NCBI GenBank assembly: GCA_964464965.1
Contig: CAYXHM010000002.1
Coordinates: 434,001 to 498,000 of the forward strand
Direction of reading: 5' to 3'
DNA: 64,000 nt
From: UBA5543 sp964464965
Lineage (GTDB): Bacteria > Bacteroidota > Bacteroidia > Chitinophagales > Chitinophagaceae
Each line of letters begins with the position of its first letter. The first letter of the stretch is position 1. Made by a program: the position numbers and the translations under genes. Under the pieces are notes generated by a model. That model saw only the letters and a list, made by a program, of their open reading frames with translations. It had not been told where the DNA came from and did not search any database. Positions 52,268 through 60,278 of the stretch are shown here, in pieces.

Positions 52268-53671
52268 TTATGCAAATATCTTGCCGGGGTTCATGATACC
52301 CCGCGGGTCGAATATATTTTTTATCGCTTTCATTATTTCAAGCTGCGTGTTGTTGAAGGCTATATCCATGTACTTTCTTTGTACGAACCCTATACCATGC
52401 TCGCCCGATAAGGTGCCGCCAAGGTTTACTGTTTCTGCAAACAACGCCCTTATGGCAATGGGTAGCTTATTGCTCCAGTCATCATCACTCATTTCACCTT
52501 TAACAATGTTCACATGCATGTTACCATCGCCCGCATGGCCGTAACATACAGACTTAAAACCATATTCCTGCCCTATGCGTTTTACAGCTGCCAGCAGTTG
52601 TGGCAGTGCTGCGCGCGGCACTACGGTATCTTCTTCTTTATATATTGAGTTTGACTTTACAGCTTCTCCTGCCTTTCTTCTCAGCGACCACAGTGTACTC
52701 TTTTGGGCTTCGGTATCAGCAAACAATATCTCATCTGTATCATAACTGCTTAGTGTTGCAGTAATAAGTTCTGCCTGTTGATACAACACATCCATATCAT
52801 TACCATCTAACTCTATCAGCAAGTGGGCCTGTATATCTGCCGGTAGTGCTATAATATTATTGTCTGTATAGTGCATGGCCCATTCCAGCGCATCACGTTC
52901 CATAAATTCCAGAGCCGAGGGTGTAATACCTGCCAGCATAATGGCATTTACGGCATCGCAGGCTGCAAGGGCAGACCTGAATGGTACCAGCATAAGCAAA
53001 TCGTACTTTACAGCAGGTACCAGTTTCAATACTATTTTTGTAATGATGCCCAGCGTGCCTTCGCTACCTACCAGCAATTGTGTCAGGTTGTAGCCTGTGC
53101 TGTTCTTCAGCACATTGGCACCGGTCCATATTATTTCCCCATTGGGTAATACTACTTCAAGGTTCAGTACATAGTCCTTTACTGTCCCGTATTTTACAGC
53201 CCTTGGCCCGCCTGCATTTTCTGCAACATTCCCCCCTATAAAACACGACCCCTTGCTTGATGGGTCCGGCGGATAAAACAATCCGTGTTCTTTCACAGCT
53301 TCCTGTAAGATCTGCGTTATAACGCCGGGTTCTGTCATTACCTGGAAGTTCGCCTTGTCAATGTATAGTATATGGTTCATACGTGCAGTGTCCAGCACAA
53401 TGCCGCCATACACGGCTAACGCACCGCCACTTAGCCCTGTCCCCGCTCCGCGTGGTGTTACGGGTATGTTGTTGTCATTGCAGTATTTCAGTATCAAACT
53501 TATTTCTGTACTGGTAGATGGCTTTATAACAACTTCCGGCATATATACCAGGTCTTCGGTTTCATCGCTTGCTGCTTGCTTCAGGCTGTCTGTATCTGTT
53601 AATACACAGGCTGCACCTACCAGTGTTTTGAAATAAAGGACGTTTGCCGTATCAATTTTCCTGAAATCCAT
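52268..53671 (-). CDS. FAD-linked oxidase, GlcD-type dehydrogenase
   Basis: About 467 residues. FAD-binding PRGAGTGLSGGALAVYGG and GGNVAENAGGPRAVKYGTVKDYVL, and a C-terminal GHAGDGNMHVNI and SGEHGIGFVQRKYM. These are the marks of glycolate/lactate-type dehydrogenases (FAD-binding type 4). The electron acceptor and substrate are unknown; no FeS partner (GlcF) is adjacent. The ATG at 53671 was chosen over a GTG at 53695, which would add eight residues. Divergent from the PadR gene. Confidence 0.9.
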   Translation of the reverse strand: MDFRKIDTANVLYFKTLVGAACVLTDTDSLKQAASDETEDLVYMPEVVIKPSTSTEISLILKYCNDNNIPVTPRGAGTGLSGGALAVYGGIVLDTARMNHILYIDKANFQVMTEPGVITQILQEAVKEHGLFYPPDPSSKGSCFIGGNVAENAGGPRAVKYGTVKDYVLNLEVVLPNGEIIWTGANVLKNSTGYNLTQLLVGSEGTLGIITKIVLKLVPAVKYDLLMLVPFRSALAACDAVNAIMLAGITPSALEFMERDALEWAMHYTDNNIIALPADIQAHLLIELDGNDMDVLYQQAELITATLSSYDTDEILFADTEAQKSTLWSLRRKAGEAVKSNSIYKEEDTVVPRAALPQLLAAVKRIGQEYGFKSVCYGHAGDGNMHVNIVKGEMSDDDWSNKLPIAIRALFAETVNLGGTLSGEHGIGFVQRKYMDIAFNNTQLEIMKAIKNIFDPRGIMNPGKIFA

Positions 53672-53727
53672 CCTGTAAAGTTCTAAAACTGCCACATATT
53701 CTTACAATACCCTGTTTAACAAAATAT

Positions 53728-53790
53728 TTTGCATAATTACAGTACCTTGTTTTGCATAGTACCAAATTTGTTATACATTTGTAATGCAAA
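53728..53790. repeat. Three TTTGCAT copies in the glcD-padR gap
   Basis: TTTGCAT at 53728-53734 and 53751-53757 (23 bases apart) and its mirror ATGCAAA at 53784-53790. One copy overlaps the -33 TTTG and the mirror copy lies after the -7 box, as expected for an autoregulatory site. Confidence 0.45.
53751..53781 (+). promoter_or_regulatory. Promoter of padR-pspC
   Basis: TTTG at 53751-53754, a 19-base spacer and TACATTTG at 53774-53781, matching the Bacteroidota consensus in both boxes. Confidence 0.7.
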
Positions 53791-53799
53791 TATGAGCAG

Positions 53800-54132
53800 A
53801 TGAACATTGAGAACACAGAATCGCAGATGAAGAAAGGCTTGCTGGAGTTGTGCATCCTGGGTATAATACAGAAGGAAAAAGAAGCATACCCAAGTGATAT
53901 ACTGGAGCAGTTGAAGGAGAGTAAGCTGGTTGTATTGGAGGGTACTTTATACCCATTGCTTACGAGGCTGAAAAATGCTGCTCTGCTTAGCTACAGGTGG
54001 GAGGAGTCACCATCAGGGCCACCAAGAAAATACTATGCCCTGACTGCTGAAGGGCTGCTGGCTTATGAGCAACTAAAAAAAGCCTGGGCAGAATTAAGTA
54101 ATTCAGTAAATCATTTAACCACAACTATATAA
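53800..54132 (+). CDS. PadR family transcriptional regulator
   Basis: 110 residues. Winged-helix signature KKGLLELCILGIIQKEKEAYPSDILEQL, then GTLYPLLTRLKNAALLSYRWEESPSGPPRKYYALT, which is the PadR core. Such small PadR proteins often repress their own operon. It is followed by a PspC-domain gene after 10 bases, so they should be one unit. An in-frame ATG at 53827 is possible, but the first fits the promoter better. Confidence 0.92.
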   Translation: MNIENTESQMKKGLLELCILGIIQKEKEAYPSDILEQLKESKLVVLEGTLYPLLTRLKNAALLSYRWEESPSGPPRKYYALTAEGLLAYEQLKKAWAELSNSVNHLTTTI

Positions 54133-54142
54133 ATAATAAATT

Positions 54143-54808
54143 ATGCAACGTATCATACAAATAACCATCGGGGGCAGGGTAATACCTATTGAAGAGCGTG
54201 CTTATGCACAGCTTAATGATTACATCACCGCGCTGGAAAAACAATTTGCAAGTGAAACCGGTATGGATGAAATCATCCTGGATATTGAGAGCCGGATGGC
54301 GGAGTTATTTGCCGTAAAACTGCAGGGCGGGGCGCAGGCTATAGACTCTGCCGATGTACAGAAAGTTATTGCTACGCTGGGGCATGCCAATGAGTTGAAT
54401 GACAACCCGCAGCCAAATTATAAACGCACCCACCAGCAGTATAATACAGGCTACCCACAGCCAAATTTTGAACCAACAACAAGAAGGCTGTACAGGAACA
54501 CTAATGATAAAATACTGGGTGGTGTGTGTAGCGGTATAGCCAACTATTTTGATATAGACCCTGTGCTGGTAAGGCTGATATTCGCCATTATGTTCTTCAC
54601 AGCCGGTATAGGTTTGCTGGCGTATATACTTACTTGGATTATAGTGCCTGCTGCACGTACGCCACAGGAAATATACCAGATGACAGGCACGGCACCCATG
54701 AATTTTGAAACCATGAAAAAGAACATGACTGTAGAACTGCAAGACCTGAAAAAGAAAGGTGAAGAAATGAGCCGGGAATTAAAAGATTTCTTCAGCAATA
54801 AAAAATAG
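54143..54808 (+). CDS. PspC domain-containing protein
   Basis: 221 residues. An N-terminal soluble domain (about 1-85), containing IILDIESRMAELFAVKLQ and a paired helix pattern, is followed by the PspC domain (about 115-175) with DKILGGVCSGIANYFDIDPVLVRLIFAIMFF and a second membrane helix. PspC proteins are membrane sensors of envelope stress. The C-terminal 40 residues are charged and helical. PadR and PspC together resemble a small stress-response module. Confidence 0.92.
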   Translation: MQRIIQITIGGRVIPIEERAYAQLNDYITALEKQFASETGMDEIILDIESRMAELFAVKLQGGAQAIDSADVQKVIATLGHANELNDNPQPNYKRTHQQYNTGYPQPNFEPTTRRLYRNTNDKILGGVCSGIANYFDIDPVLVRLIFAIMFFTAGIGLLAYILTWIIVPAARTPQEIYQMTGTAPMNFETMKKNMTVELQDLKKKGEEMSRELKDFFSNKK

Positions 54809-54837
54809 CATCAAATTTTTTGTCATAACCAAGCATC

Positions 54838-54861
54838 AGCCCGCTTTTCCAGGCGGGCTTT
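54838..54861 (+). terminator. Terminator after the PspC gene
   Basis: AGCCCGC pairs with GCGGGCT around an 8-base loop, followed by TTTACTATTT. Confidence 0.65.
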
Positions 54862-54873
54862 ACTATTTGCCAA

Positions 54874-54906
54874 AAAGAAAGCCGCACTTAAAGCGCGGCT
54901 TTCTTT
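54874..54906 (-). terminator. Terminator of the rng gene
   Basis: AAAGAAAGCCGC pairs with GCGGCTTTCTTT (12 bp, 9-base loop). It touches the rng stop on the minus strand. Confidence 0.75.
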
Positions 54907-54909
54907 GGA

Positions 54910-56466
54910 TTATAATTTAATGATGTCGTCGGTTTTTGTGTCGTAGAAATGGTACTCTGTAATAGGTGAGTTGTTGTCCGCGACAATCTTCACTTTTACT
55001 TTGAATCTGCGCGACCATTTCCATTGTATGGAGTTAAAGAATACTCCTTTGGTAAGATAGGCGTGCATAATAGGGTGTACATGCAGCGCCAGTTGGCGGT
55101 GCCCCTGGTTGATGAGGTAATTCAGGTCTTTTTCAATATCGTCTATCAGCAATATGCTCGGGCCTATTTTACCGGTACCCTTACATGTAGGGCATACTTC
55201 AGCGGTTGATATATTCAGTTCCGGCCTTAACCTCTGGCGGGTTATCTGCATCAGGCCAAACTTGGAAACCGGTAAGATGGTATGCCTTGCCCTGTCTGTA
55301 GCCAGGAAGCGCTCCATAGCTTCAAATACCTCTTTCTTATTATTGGGCAACTTCATATCTATGAAGTCGATAATGATGATACCACCCAGGTCGCGCAGCC
55401 TTAACTGGCGGGCTATTTCTTCAGCCGCTTCCAGGTTGGTAACCAGTGCATTCTGCTCTTGCCCCATCTCTGCGCTGCGTGTACCACTGTTCACGTCTAT
55501 TACATGCAGGGCTTCAGTATGTTCTATTATCAGGTATGCGCCGCTGTTCAGGTTCACGGTCTTGCCAAAAGATGATTTCACCTGTTTGGTAACGCCGTAG
55601 GTATCAAAAAGATTGCCGCTACCATTATGATAAGTCACAATATCTTCCTGCTGGGGGGCTATACGTGCAATGTAGTCTTTGGTTTCAGCATGCAGCTTCT
55701 TATCATTCACCACCACTTTCTGAAAACTTTCGCTCAGCAGGTCGCGCAATATAGATGTGGTCTTATCCTGCTCGCCCATGATGAGTTTGGGCGGCCTGGA
55801 GCCTTTCAGGTTGTCCTGTATGTTCTGCCACATCTTGGTCAGTTCCATCACATCATTGTGCAGTTCTGCCGTGTTCTTACCTTCTGCTGCCGTACGTACT
55901 ATTACCCCAAAGTTTTTTGGCTTAATCGCTTCTACCGTTCGCTGCAGCCTCTTGCGCTCGTCTGCAGAATGTATTTTGCGTGATATAGCTACTACATCAT
56001 TAAAAGGTGTCATAACAACAAACCTGCCGGGCAGCGATATTTCGCAGCTCAGGCGGGGGCCTTTATTGGATATAGGCTCTTTCAGTACCTGTACCAGCAC
56101 CTCGGGCTTGTGGTTAACCACTTCGGTTATTTTGCCAGTTTTCAGTATTTCTGCGTCGTTTTTAAACTTACCAAAGTCATTTCCCCATATAGTATTACCA
56201 TCCAGGGATTGCTTGGTGAATTTCAGCAGCGAGCGGAAATACGGGCTGAGGTCTGTATAGTGCAGGAAAGCGTCTTTTTCGTAGCCAACGTCAACAAAAG
56301 CAGCGTTGAGTCCGGGCATGAGTTTTTTTACCTTGCCCAGGTACAGGTCGCCCACGGCAAATTCGTTTTGCCCCTTTTCAAAATGGAGCTCAACCAGTTT
56401 TTTATCTTCCAGCAAGGCTATTTCCACGCCATCGCCAGAAGAATTGATAATCAGTTCTTTGTTCAT
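54910..56466 (-). CDS. rng: Ribonuclease G/E family endoribonuclease
   Basis: 518 residues. S1-like RNA-binding domain near the N terminus (NEFAVGDLYLGKVKKLMPGLNAAFVDVG), the catalytic DNase I-like region with IIIIDFIDMKLPNNKKE (aspartate for metal) and the zinc-link CPTCKGTGKI. It cleaves AU-rich single-stranded RNA and matures 16S rRNA. The ATG at 56466 gives the usual N terminus MNKELIINSS; an upstream ATG at 56496 adds ten residues with no conserved look. There is no E. coli RNase E-type C-terminal scaffold. Confidence 0.93.
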   Translation of the reverse strand: MNKELIINSSGDGVEIALLEDKKLVELHFEKGQNEFAVGDLYLGKVKKLMPGLNAAFVDVGYEKDAFLHYTDLSPYFRSLLKFTKQSLDGNTIWGNDFGKFKNDAEILKTGKITEVVNHKPEVLVQVLKEPISNKGPRLSCEISLPGRFVVMTPFNDVVAISRKIHSADERKRLQRTVEAIKPKNFGVIVRTAAEGKNTAELHNDVMELTKMWQNIQDNLKGSRPPKLIMGEQDKTTSILRDLLSESFQKVVVNDKKLHAETKDYIARIAPQQEDIVTYHNGSGNLFDTYGVTKQVKSSFGKTVNLNSGAYLIIEHTEALHVIDVNSGTRSAEMGQEQNALVTNLEAAEEIARQLRLRDLGGIIIIDFIDMKLPNNKKEVFEAMERFLATDRARHTILPVSKFGLMQITRQRLRPELNISTAEVCPTCKGTGKIGPSILLIDDIEKDLNYLINQGHRQLALHVHPIMHAYLTKGVFFNSIQWKWSRRFKVKVKIVADNNSPITEYHFYDTKTDDIIKL

Positions 56467-56634
56467 GAATCCGTCATTTATCCGGCCATAACCCACACCA
56501 TGCCCGCATCATTGCGCGCATGATTATTACATAACTTCTATAACAGAGGAAACATTAATAACAAAACCCTACATCTTATTTCACATAATTATCATGTAAA
56601 AAAGATGTAAGGAAATGCTCATGAAGTTAACAGG

Positions 56635-56654
56635 AAGCCGGTGGGTACCGGCTT
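56635..56654. terminator. Hairpin without clear T run downstream of the mini-gene
   Basis: AAGCCGGT pairs with ACCGGCTT around GGGT. It lies 17 bases below the 29-residue gene stop on its strand, but no T run follows on either side, so termination is uncertain. Confidence 0.4.
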
Positions 56655-56671
56655 AAGCCCCTTTCAACTTA

Positions 56672-56761
56672 TTACTTCTTCTTATGACGGTTCTTTCTAA
56701 GACGTTTTTTACGCTTATGCGTTGCTATTTTATGTCTTTTCCTTTTTTTACCACAAGGCAT
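56672..56761 (-). CDS. 29-residue basic mini-protein (AURKAIP1/COX24-type, bS22/mS38-like)
   Basis: Translation gives MPCGKKRKRHK, then IATHKRKKRLRKNRHKKK: about two thirds lysine, arginine or histidine. This pattern is shared by very short Bacteroidota proteins annotated as AURKAIP1/COX24-domain proteins, related to the small-subunit proteins bS22 and mS38. It would bind rRNA. The ATG at 56761 is 20 bases below the TPR gene stop; a TAA ends it at 56672. Cysteine 3 is an unusual feature. It is too short to be found by usual gene-length cut-offs. Confidence 0.85.
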   Translation of the reverse strand: MPCGKKRKRHKIATHKRKKRLRKNRHKKK

Positions 56762-56781
56762 ATCAGAATATTTTTAGTTAC

Positions 56782-57651
56782 TTAAAATGTTTTTATATAG
56801 TTGTCTATCTCTTTGCTGAAGTTCGGGTCGTTGATGATCTTCTTACACTTTTCCAGCAGTTCAATAGCTTTCTCCTTATTTCCTTTACCCTTATATACTT
56901 CTGCCAGGAAATATAAGGCTTCCGTATTTTCAGGGTCAATGCTTATTACCTTTTCAAACCTTTCTGCCGCTTTGTCCAATTGGCCCGAACGGATGGATAA
57001 TTGTCCCAGCATCAGGTTGGCCGGTATATTATCAGGCTGTTCGCGCGTGATGCCTAACAACAACTGTATGCCCTGCATGGGTTGTGTTGTACCGTCAATA
57101 TAACAGGCGGCCAAGGCCATCTTCACTGTATCATTGTCGGGGTTAAGCTTTAGAGACTGCTCATAGGCTGCTATAGCCTGTAGCGCTGCCCACGCCCTTA
57201 CCGATGGCGACTCAGCGCTGCGCAGCAACTCTGAGTTTAATCGGGCTGCAAAGTTGAGGCTTTTTTCTGAATTCTCCAACTTTGCGCCTTCTGTATAATA
57301 ATATGCTGCTGCAGGCAACTCTTTATGTTGTTGCAGCAGGCTGCCTATTTCTGTATAAATGGCCGCCTTGCCGGTGGCAGAATTTTCGCTTTCCAGCCTG
57401 GTTTTCAATGTCTTAATATCTTCAGCGGCGTGGTCGTGCAGGTTTTTATCTGCAGCTGCCAGTATGGAATCGGTAGAAGCGGGCGCCACCGCATCGGTAT
57501 GCTCTTCCGCTGCGGTTTGTGCCTGCACAGGGCCTTCTGCGGCTTTTTTAGGTGGTTTGGTGTTAACGCCCCAGTATAATACGGCAATCAGCGCTACAGC
57601 TGCGAACAATGTTATATAATGACCCTTGCGCAAGTAAATTAATTTGCGCAA
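56782..57651 (-). CDS. Membrane-anchored TPR protein
   Basis: About 289 residues. A basic N terminus, one hydrophobic segment (YITLFAAVALIAVLYW), an alanine- and threonine-rich linker and TPR repeats over about 130-280 (LQAIAAYEQSLKLNPDNDTVKMALAACYIDG; AAERFEKVISIDPENTEALYFLAEVYKGKGNKEKAIE). It is likely a periplasmic or cytoplasmic-face adaptor with unknown partner. No ATG is near the start: the frame begins with TTG at 57651, and a second TTG at 57630 is possible. A TACATTTG at 57647-57654 on this strand may be a promoter, which would favour the second TTG. Confidence 0.8.
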   Translation of the reverse strand: MRKLIYLRKGHYITLFAAVALIAVLYWGVNTKPPKKAAEGPVQAQTAAEEHTDAVAPASTDSILAAADKNLHDHAAEDIKTLKTRLESENSATGKAAIYTEIGSLLQQHKELPAAAYYYTEGAKLENSEKSLNFAARLNSELLRSAESPSVRAWAALQAIAAYEQSLKLNPDNDTVKMALAACYIDGTTQPMQGIQLLLGITREQPDNIPANLMLGQLSIRSGQLDKAAERFEKVISIDPENTEALYFLAEVYKGKGNKEKAIELLEKCKKIINDPNFSKEIDNYIKTF

Positions 57652-57654
57652 ATG
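57647..57654 (-). promoter_or_regulatory. Possible -7 element overlapping the TPR gene start
   Basis: TACATTTG on the minus strand covers the first TTG. If used, transcription starts inside the presumed start and translation begins at the second TTG (57630). Confidence 0.25.
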
Positions 57655-57683
57655 TACGTATAAGAGGCGAGATTGGGGCGGTA

Positions 57684-58010
57684 TTATTCGTCATCGCCAT
57701 CGTCATGAGCAGCACTTTCCGACAACTCGTGAGATGAATCTTTAACTGCATGTACAAATTCCTTGGCAGGCTTAAAAGCCGGTATGAAATGTTCAGGTAT
57801 TTCCACAGCTATGTTCTTTTTGATATTGCGGCCTATTTTAGCGGCTCTCTTTTTAAGGATGAAGCTGCCAAACCCACGCACGTAAACAGGCTCGCCCTCT
57901 ATCAAAGATGTTTTCACCTCTTTAAAAAAAGCTTCGAGCGCCACCAGAATGTCAACTTTTGGTATGCCCGTTTTTTCCGCAATACTGTTTACAACATCGG
58001 CTTTTCTCAT
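57684..58010 (-). CDS. HU/IHF family DNA-binding protein with acidic tail
   Basis: 108 residues. The first 90 match HU: RKADVVNSIAEKTGIPKVDILVALEAFF, VYVRGFGSFILKKRAAKIGRN and FIPAFKPAKEFVHAVK, with the DNA-clasping arm. After this comes an acidic ending SSHELSESAAHDDGDDE not seen in standard HU (about 90 residues). The tail could compete with DNA for the basic surface. Followed by the TPR gene after 32 bases on the same strand. Confidence 0.9.
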   Translation of the reverse strand: MRKADVVNSIAEKTGIPKVDILVALEAFFKEVKTSLIEGEPVYVRGFGSFILKKRAAKIGRNIKKNIAVEIPEHFIPAFKPAKEFVHAVKDSSHELSESAAHDDGDDE

Positions 58011-58317
58011 AATGTCTTAATTAGAAAAGTGAATAATTTATTTAGAAGATGGCAACTTTCACTGCCAATTTACAAAGTTCTTTTTGGTTCAGGATATAAA
58101 TATAAAACAACAATCTTATTTTCTATATATAGACCTACCATAGTAAGGTAGGAAATAACTTATTAAATACCAACAAACTAAAGCAGATTTTAATATTTCT
58201 TAAAACACAGTTATATATTATCATAAAAGAAATTGCACAATATATAGTCAGTTCACGCAGTAAAATGCAGGGCCAATTTATTGTGGAATAGGGGCTTGAT
58301 GTGTAAGGTTACGGCTG
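58011..58317. other. Non-coding gap between HU and heme A synthase genes
   Basis: AT-rich, divergent upstream region. It has a small hairpin (CCTACC at 58134-58139 with GGTAGG at 58147-58152) but no coding frame or RNA gene that I can recognise. Confidence 0.4.
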
Positions 58318-58325
58318 TACTTTTG
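58296..58325 (+). promoter_or_regulatory. Promoter of the heme A synthase gene
   Basis: TTG at 58296-58298, 19-base spacer and TACTTTTG at 58318-58325. The GTG start is 24 bases below the -7 box, supporting that start. Confidence 0.6.
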
Positions 58326-58348
58326 CAGCGGCTAAATATCTACAAGCT

Positions 58349-59407
58349 GTGCAGGATAGTAAAAAAAGAAAAGCTGTTGCCTGGTGGTTGCTGGCAGGGG
58401 TATTAATGATAGTGATACAGGTGCTGCTGGGCGGCATAACAAGGCTCACCGGCTCCGGCTTGTCCATTACTGAGTGGAAGCCCATTATGGGGGCTATGCC
58501 ACCTGTTACGGACAAGGAATGGCATGCCGCCTTTGAGAAATACCAGCAGATAGCACAGTTTAAATATATCAACAGTCATTTTGAGCTGGACGATTTCAAG
58601 TTTATTTTCTTCTGGGAATGGTTCCACAGGCTGTGGGCGCGGTTGCTTGGGGTAGTGTTTGCCATCGGGTTCATATACTTTTTAGTACGCCGGTATTTTG
58701 AAAAGGATATGATCATACCACTGGTCATTCTTTTTATACTGGGTGCGGCACAGGGGCTGGTAGGCTGGATAATGGTAGCCAGTGGCCTGAATGATACGGA
58801 CCTGTATGTAAACCACATAAAACTGGCCCTGCATTTTATTGCAGCGCTTATATTGCTGTGTTACACGCTTTGGTTTGCACTGAAACTATTGATACCCGAA
58901 AAAGAACTCGTTTATAGCACCCGCCTGAAAAACTTCACCAACATTACCCTTGCTATTCTTACCGTACAACTTATATATGGCGCTTTTATGGCTGGTTTGA
59001 AAGCTGCCATGAGCGCGGCTACATGGCCGGATATAAATGGCATGTACCTGCCCGGCTCTTTATTAACCGAAAGCTGGATCAATCATCCCATCAACATCCA
59101 CTTTGTGCACCGCACACTAGCCTATGTACTGTTTACCTGTATTATGCTATGGTTTGGCGCGGCTACAAAGGCAGCAATATCCCAGGAGGCCCCATACCTT
59201 AAGAAGGCAAGATGGTGGCCTCTTGTATTGGTATGGGTGCAGGTAATACTTGGGATAATTACAGTCCTTAGCGCACCGCTTATCGTATTCGGAAAGTTTG
59301 GCACGTTTGAAGTATTGGCGGAACTACACCAGCTTTTTGCCATGTTCCTGTTGATGTCACTTATCGTCGCACGTTACCTTGTCCGGTCGCCGAAAATGCA
59401 ACTGTAA
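58349..59407 (+). CDS. ctaA: Heme A synthase (COX15/CtaA)
   Basis: 352 residues with eight membrane segments. The signature is GGITRLTGSGLSITEWKPIMGAMPP with the first heme-binding histidine in WHAAFEKYQQIAQF; EWFHRLWARLLGV, HFIAALILLCYT, HFVHRTLAYVLF and ELHQLFAMFLLM hold further histidines. It oxidises heme O to heme A for aa3-type oxidases. The start is a GTG at 58349. No cytochrome oxidase genes are in the window. Confidence 0.92.
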   Translation: MQDSKKRKAVAWWLLAGVLMIVIQVLLGGITRLTGSGLSITEWKPIMGAMPPVTDKEWHAAFEKYQQIAQFKYINSHFELDDFKFIFFWEWFHRLWARLLGVVFAIGFIYFLVRRYFEKDMIIPLVILFILGAAQGLVGWIMVASGLNDTDLYVNHIKLALHFIAALILLCYTLWFALKLLIPEKELVYSTRLKNFTNITLAILTVQLIYGAFMAGLKAAMSAATWPDINGMYLPGSLLTESWINHPINIHFVHRTLAYVLFTCIMLWFGAATKAAISQEAPYLKKARWWPLVLVWVQVILGIITVLSAPLIVFGKFGTFEVLAELHQLFAMFLLMSLIVARYLVRSPKMQL

Positions 59408-59527
59408 AAGGAATACCGCGTAATAAGCAAATAGCCTTAGTTTGAAACTTTAACATTTTTCTATCCACACCTGTGCATTTCTTTTCAACTATGCCAGCTA
59501 CAGCTTGTTTAATTTCGGGATAACCTT

Positions 59528-59536
59528 AAAAGGAGG
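59528..59536 (+). promoter_or_regulatory. Strong Shine-Dalgarno site of scpB
   Basis: AAAGGAGGG ends five bases before the scpB ATG. It is nearly complementary to the end of 16S rRNA, while other genes here have no such site. Confidence 0.65.
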
Positions 59537-59541
59537 GAAAC

Positions 59542-60186
59542 ATGAATATAGAACAATTGATGCCGCATATAGAAGCACTGGTGTTTGCCAGTGAACGCCC
59601 GATAACATTGCTTGAACTGGTTGACTTATTGGGTCAGACTTTTGACGAGCCTATAGAAGGGGAGCGCATTAGTGCCTGTATTGAGGCTATCCGCGAAAAA
59701 TACGATGCGGATTATTATCCTTTTGGCCTGCGCGATATTGGTGGCGGGTACCAGTTCCTTACCAAGAAAGAGTTCCACAAAACGGTGTTGCAGCTTAACG
59801 GCGACAAGCATATAAAAAAGCTGTCTGTAGCAGCTATGGAAACGCTGGCTATTATTGCCTATAAACAACCAATAGCTAAAAGCGAGATAGAATTTATACG
59901 TGGTGTGAGCGTGGATTACAGCATACAAAAGCTGCTGGAAAAAGAACTGATAGTAATAGCCGGCCGTAACGAGAACGCTGTAGGAAAACCATTGGTGTAT
60001 GCTACGTCTAAAAACTTTATGGACTACCTGGGTATTAATACCCCCTCTGACTTGCCTGCACTAAAAGATATACTGAACATTGATATAGTAATACCGACAG
60101 ATGCCTCAGAGGCAGAGCCGGGGGAGCCCCAGGCCCTGGTGATGGTGGAAGCTGACGGCAGCCTGAGCCACGAAGCCGGGGAATAA
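59542..60186 (+). CDS. scpB: Segregation and condensation protein B
   Basis: 214 residues. Two winged-helix parts are seen: IEALVFASERPITLLELVDLLGQTFDE at the start and LSVAAMETLAIIAYKQPIAKSEIEFIRGVSVDYSIQKLLEKELI in the middle. It forms the SMC-ScpA-ScpB condensin that compacts and separates chromosomes. No ScpA gene is adjacent. The last 40 residues are acidic. It has a strong Shine-Dalgarno site and is followed by a strong terminator. Confidence 0.93.
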   Translation: MNIEQLMPHIEALVFASERPITLLELVDLLGQTFDEPIEGERISACIEAIREKYDADYYPFGLRDIGGGYQFLTKKEFHKTVLQLNGDKHIKKLSVAAMETLAIIAYKQPIAKSEIEFIRGVSVDYSIQKLLEKELIVIAGRNENAVGKPLVYATSKNFMDYLGINTPSDLPALKDILNIDIVIPTDASEAEPGEPQALVMVEADGSLSHEAGE

Positions 60187-60207
60187 ATTATTATTTTTCC
60201 TTTTTTG

Positions 60208-60242
60208 AAAAACCCTGTTCCGTATTTAGGAACAGGGTTTTT
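60208..60242 (+). terminator. Terminator of scpB
   Basis: AAAAACCCTGTTCC pairs with GGAACAGGGTTTTT (14 bp, 7-base loop) and a T run; the T run lies at the -33 region of the next promoter. Confidence 0.88.
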
Positions 60243-60254
60243 TATTGTTATTAG

Positions 60255-60262
60255 TACCTTTG
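60255..60262 (+). promoter_or_regulatory. Candidate -7 element for the M28 peptidase gene
   Basis: TACCTTTG, 16 bases before the ATG. The -33 position is taken up by the terminator tail of scpB and shows no TTTG. Confidence 0.45.
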
Positions 60263-60278
60263 CACCCAAATTACTATT

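Noticed and set aside
58011..58348. Search for a tRNA or small RNA in the gap before ctaA
   Set aside because: No cloverleaf or T-loop pattern was seen; only a short 6-bp hairpin, which is not enough to name a gene.
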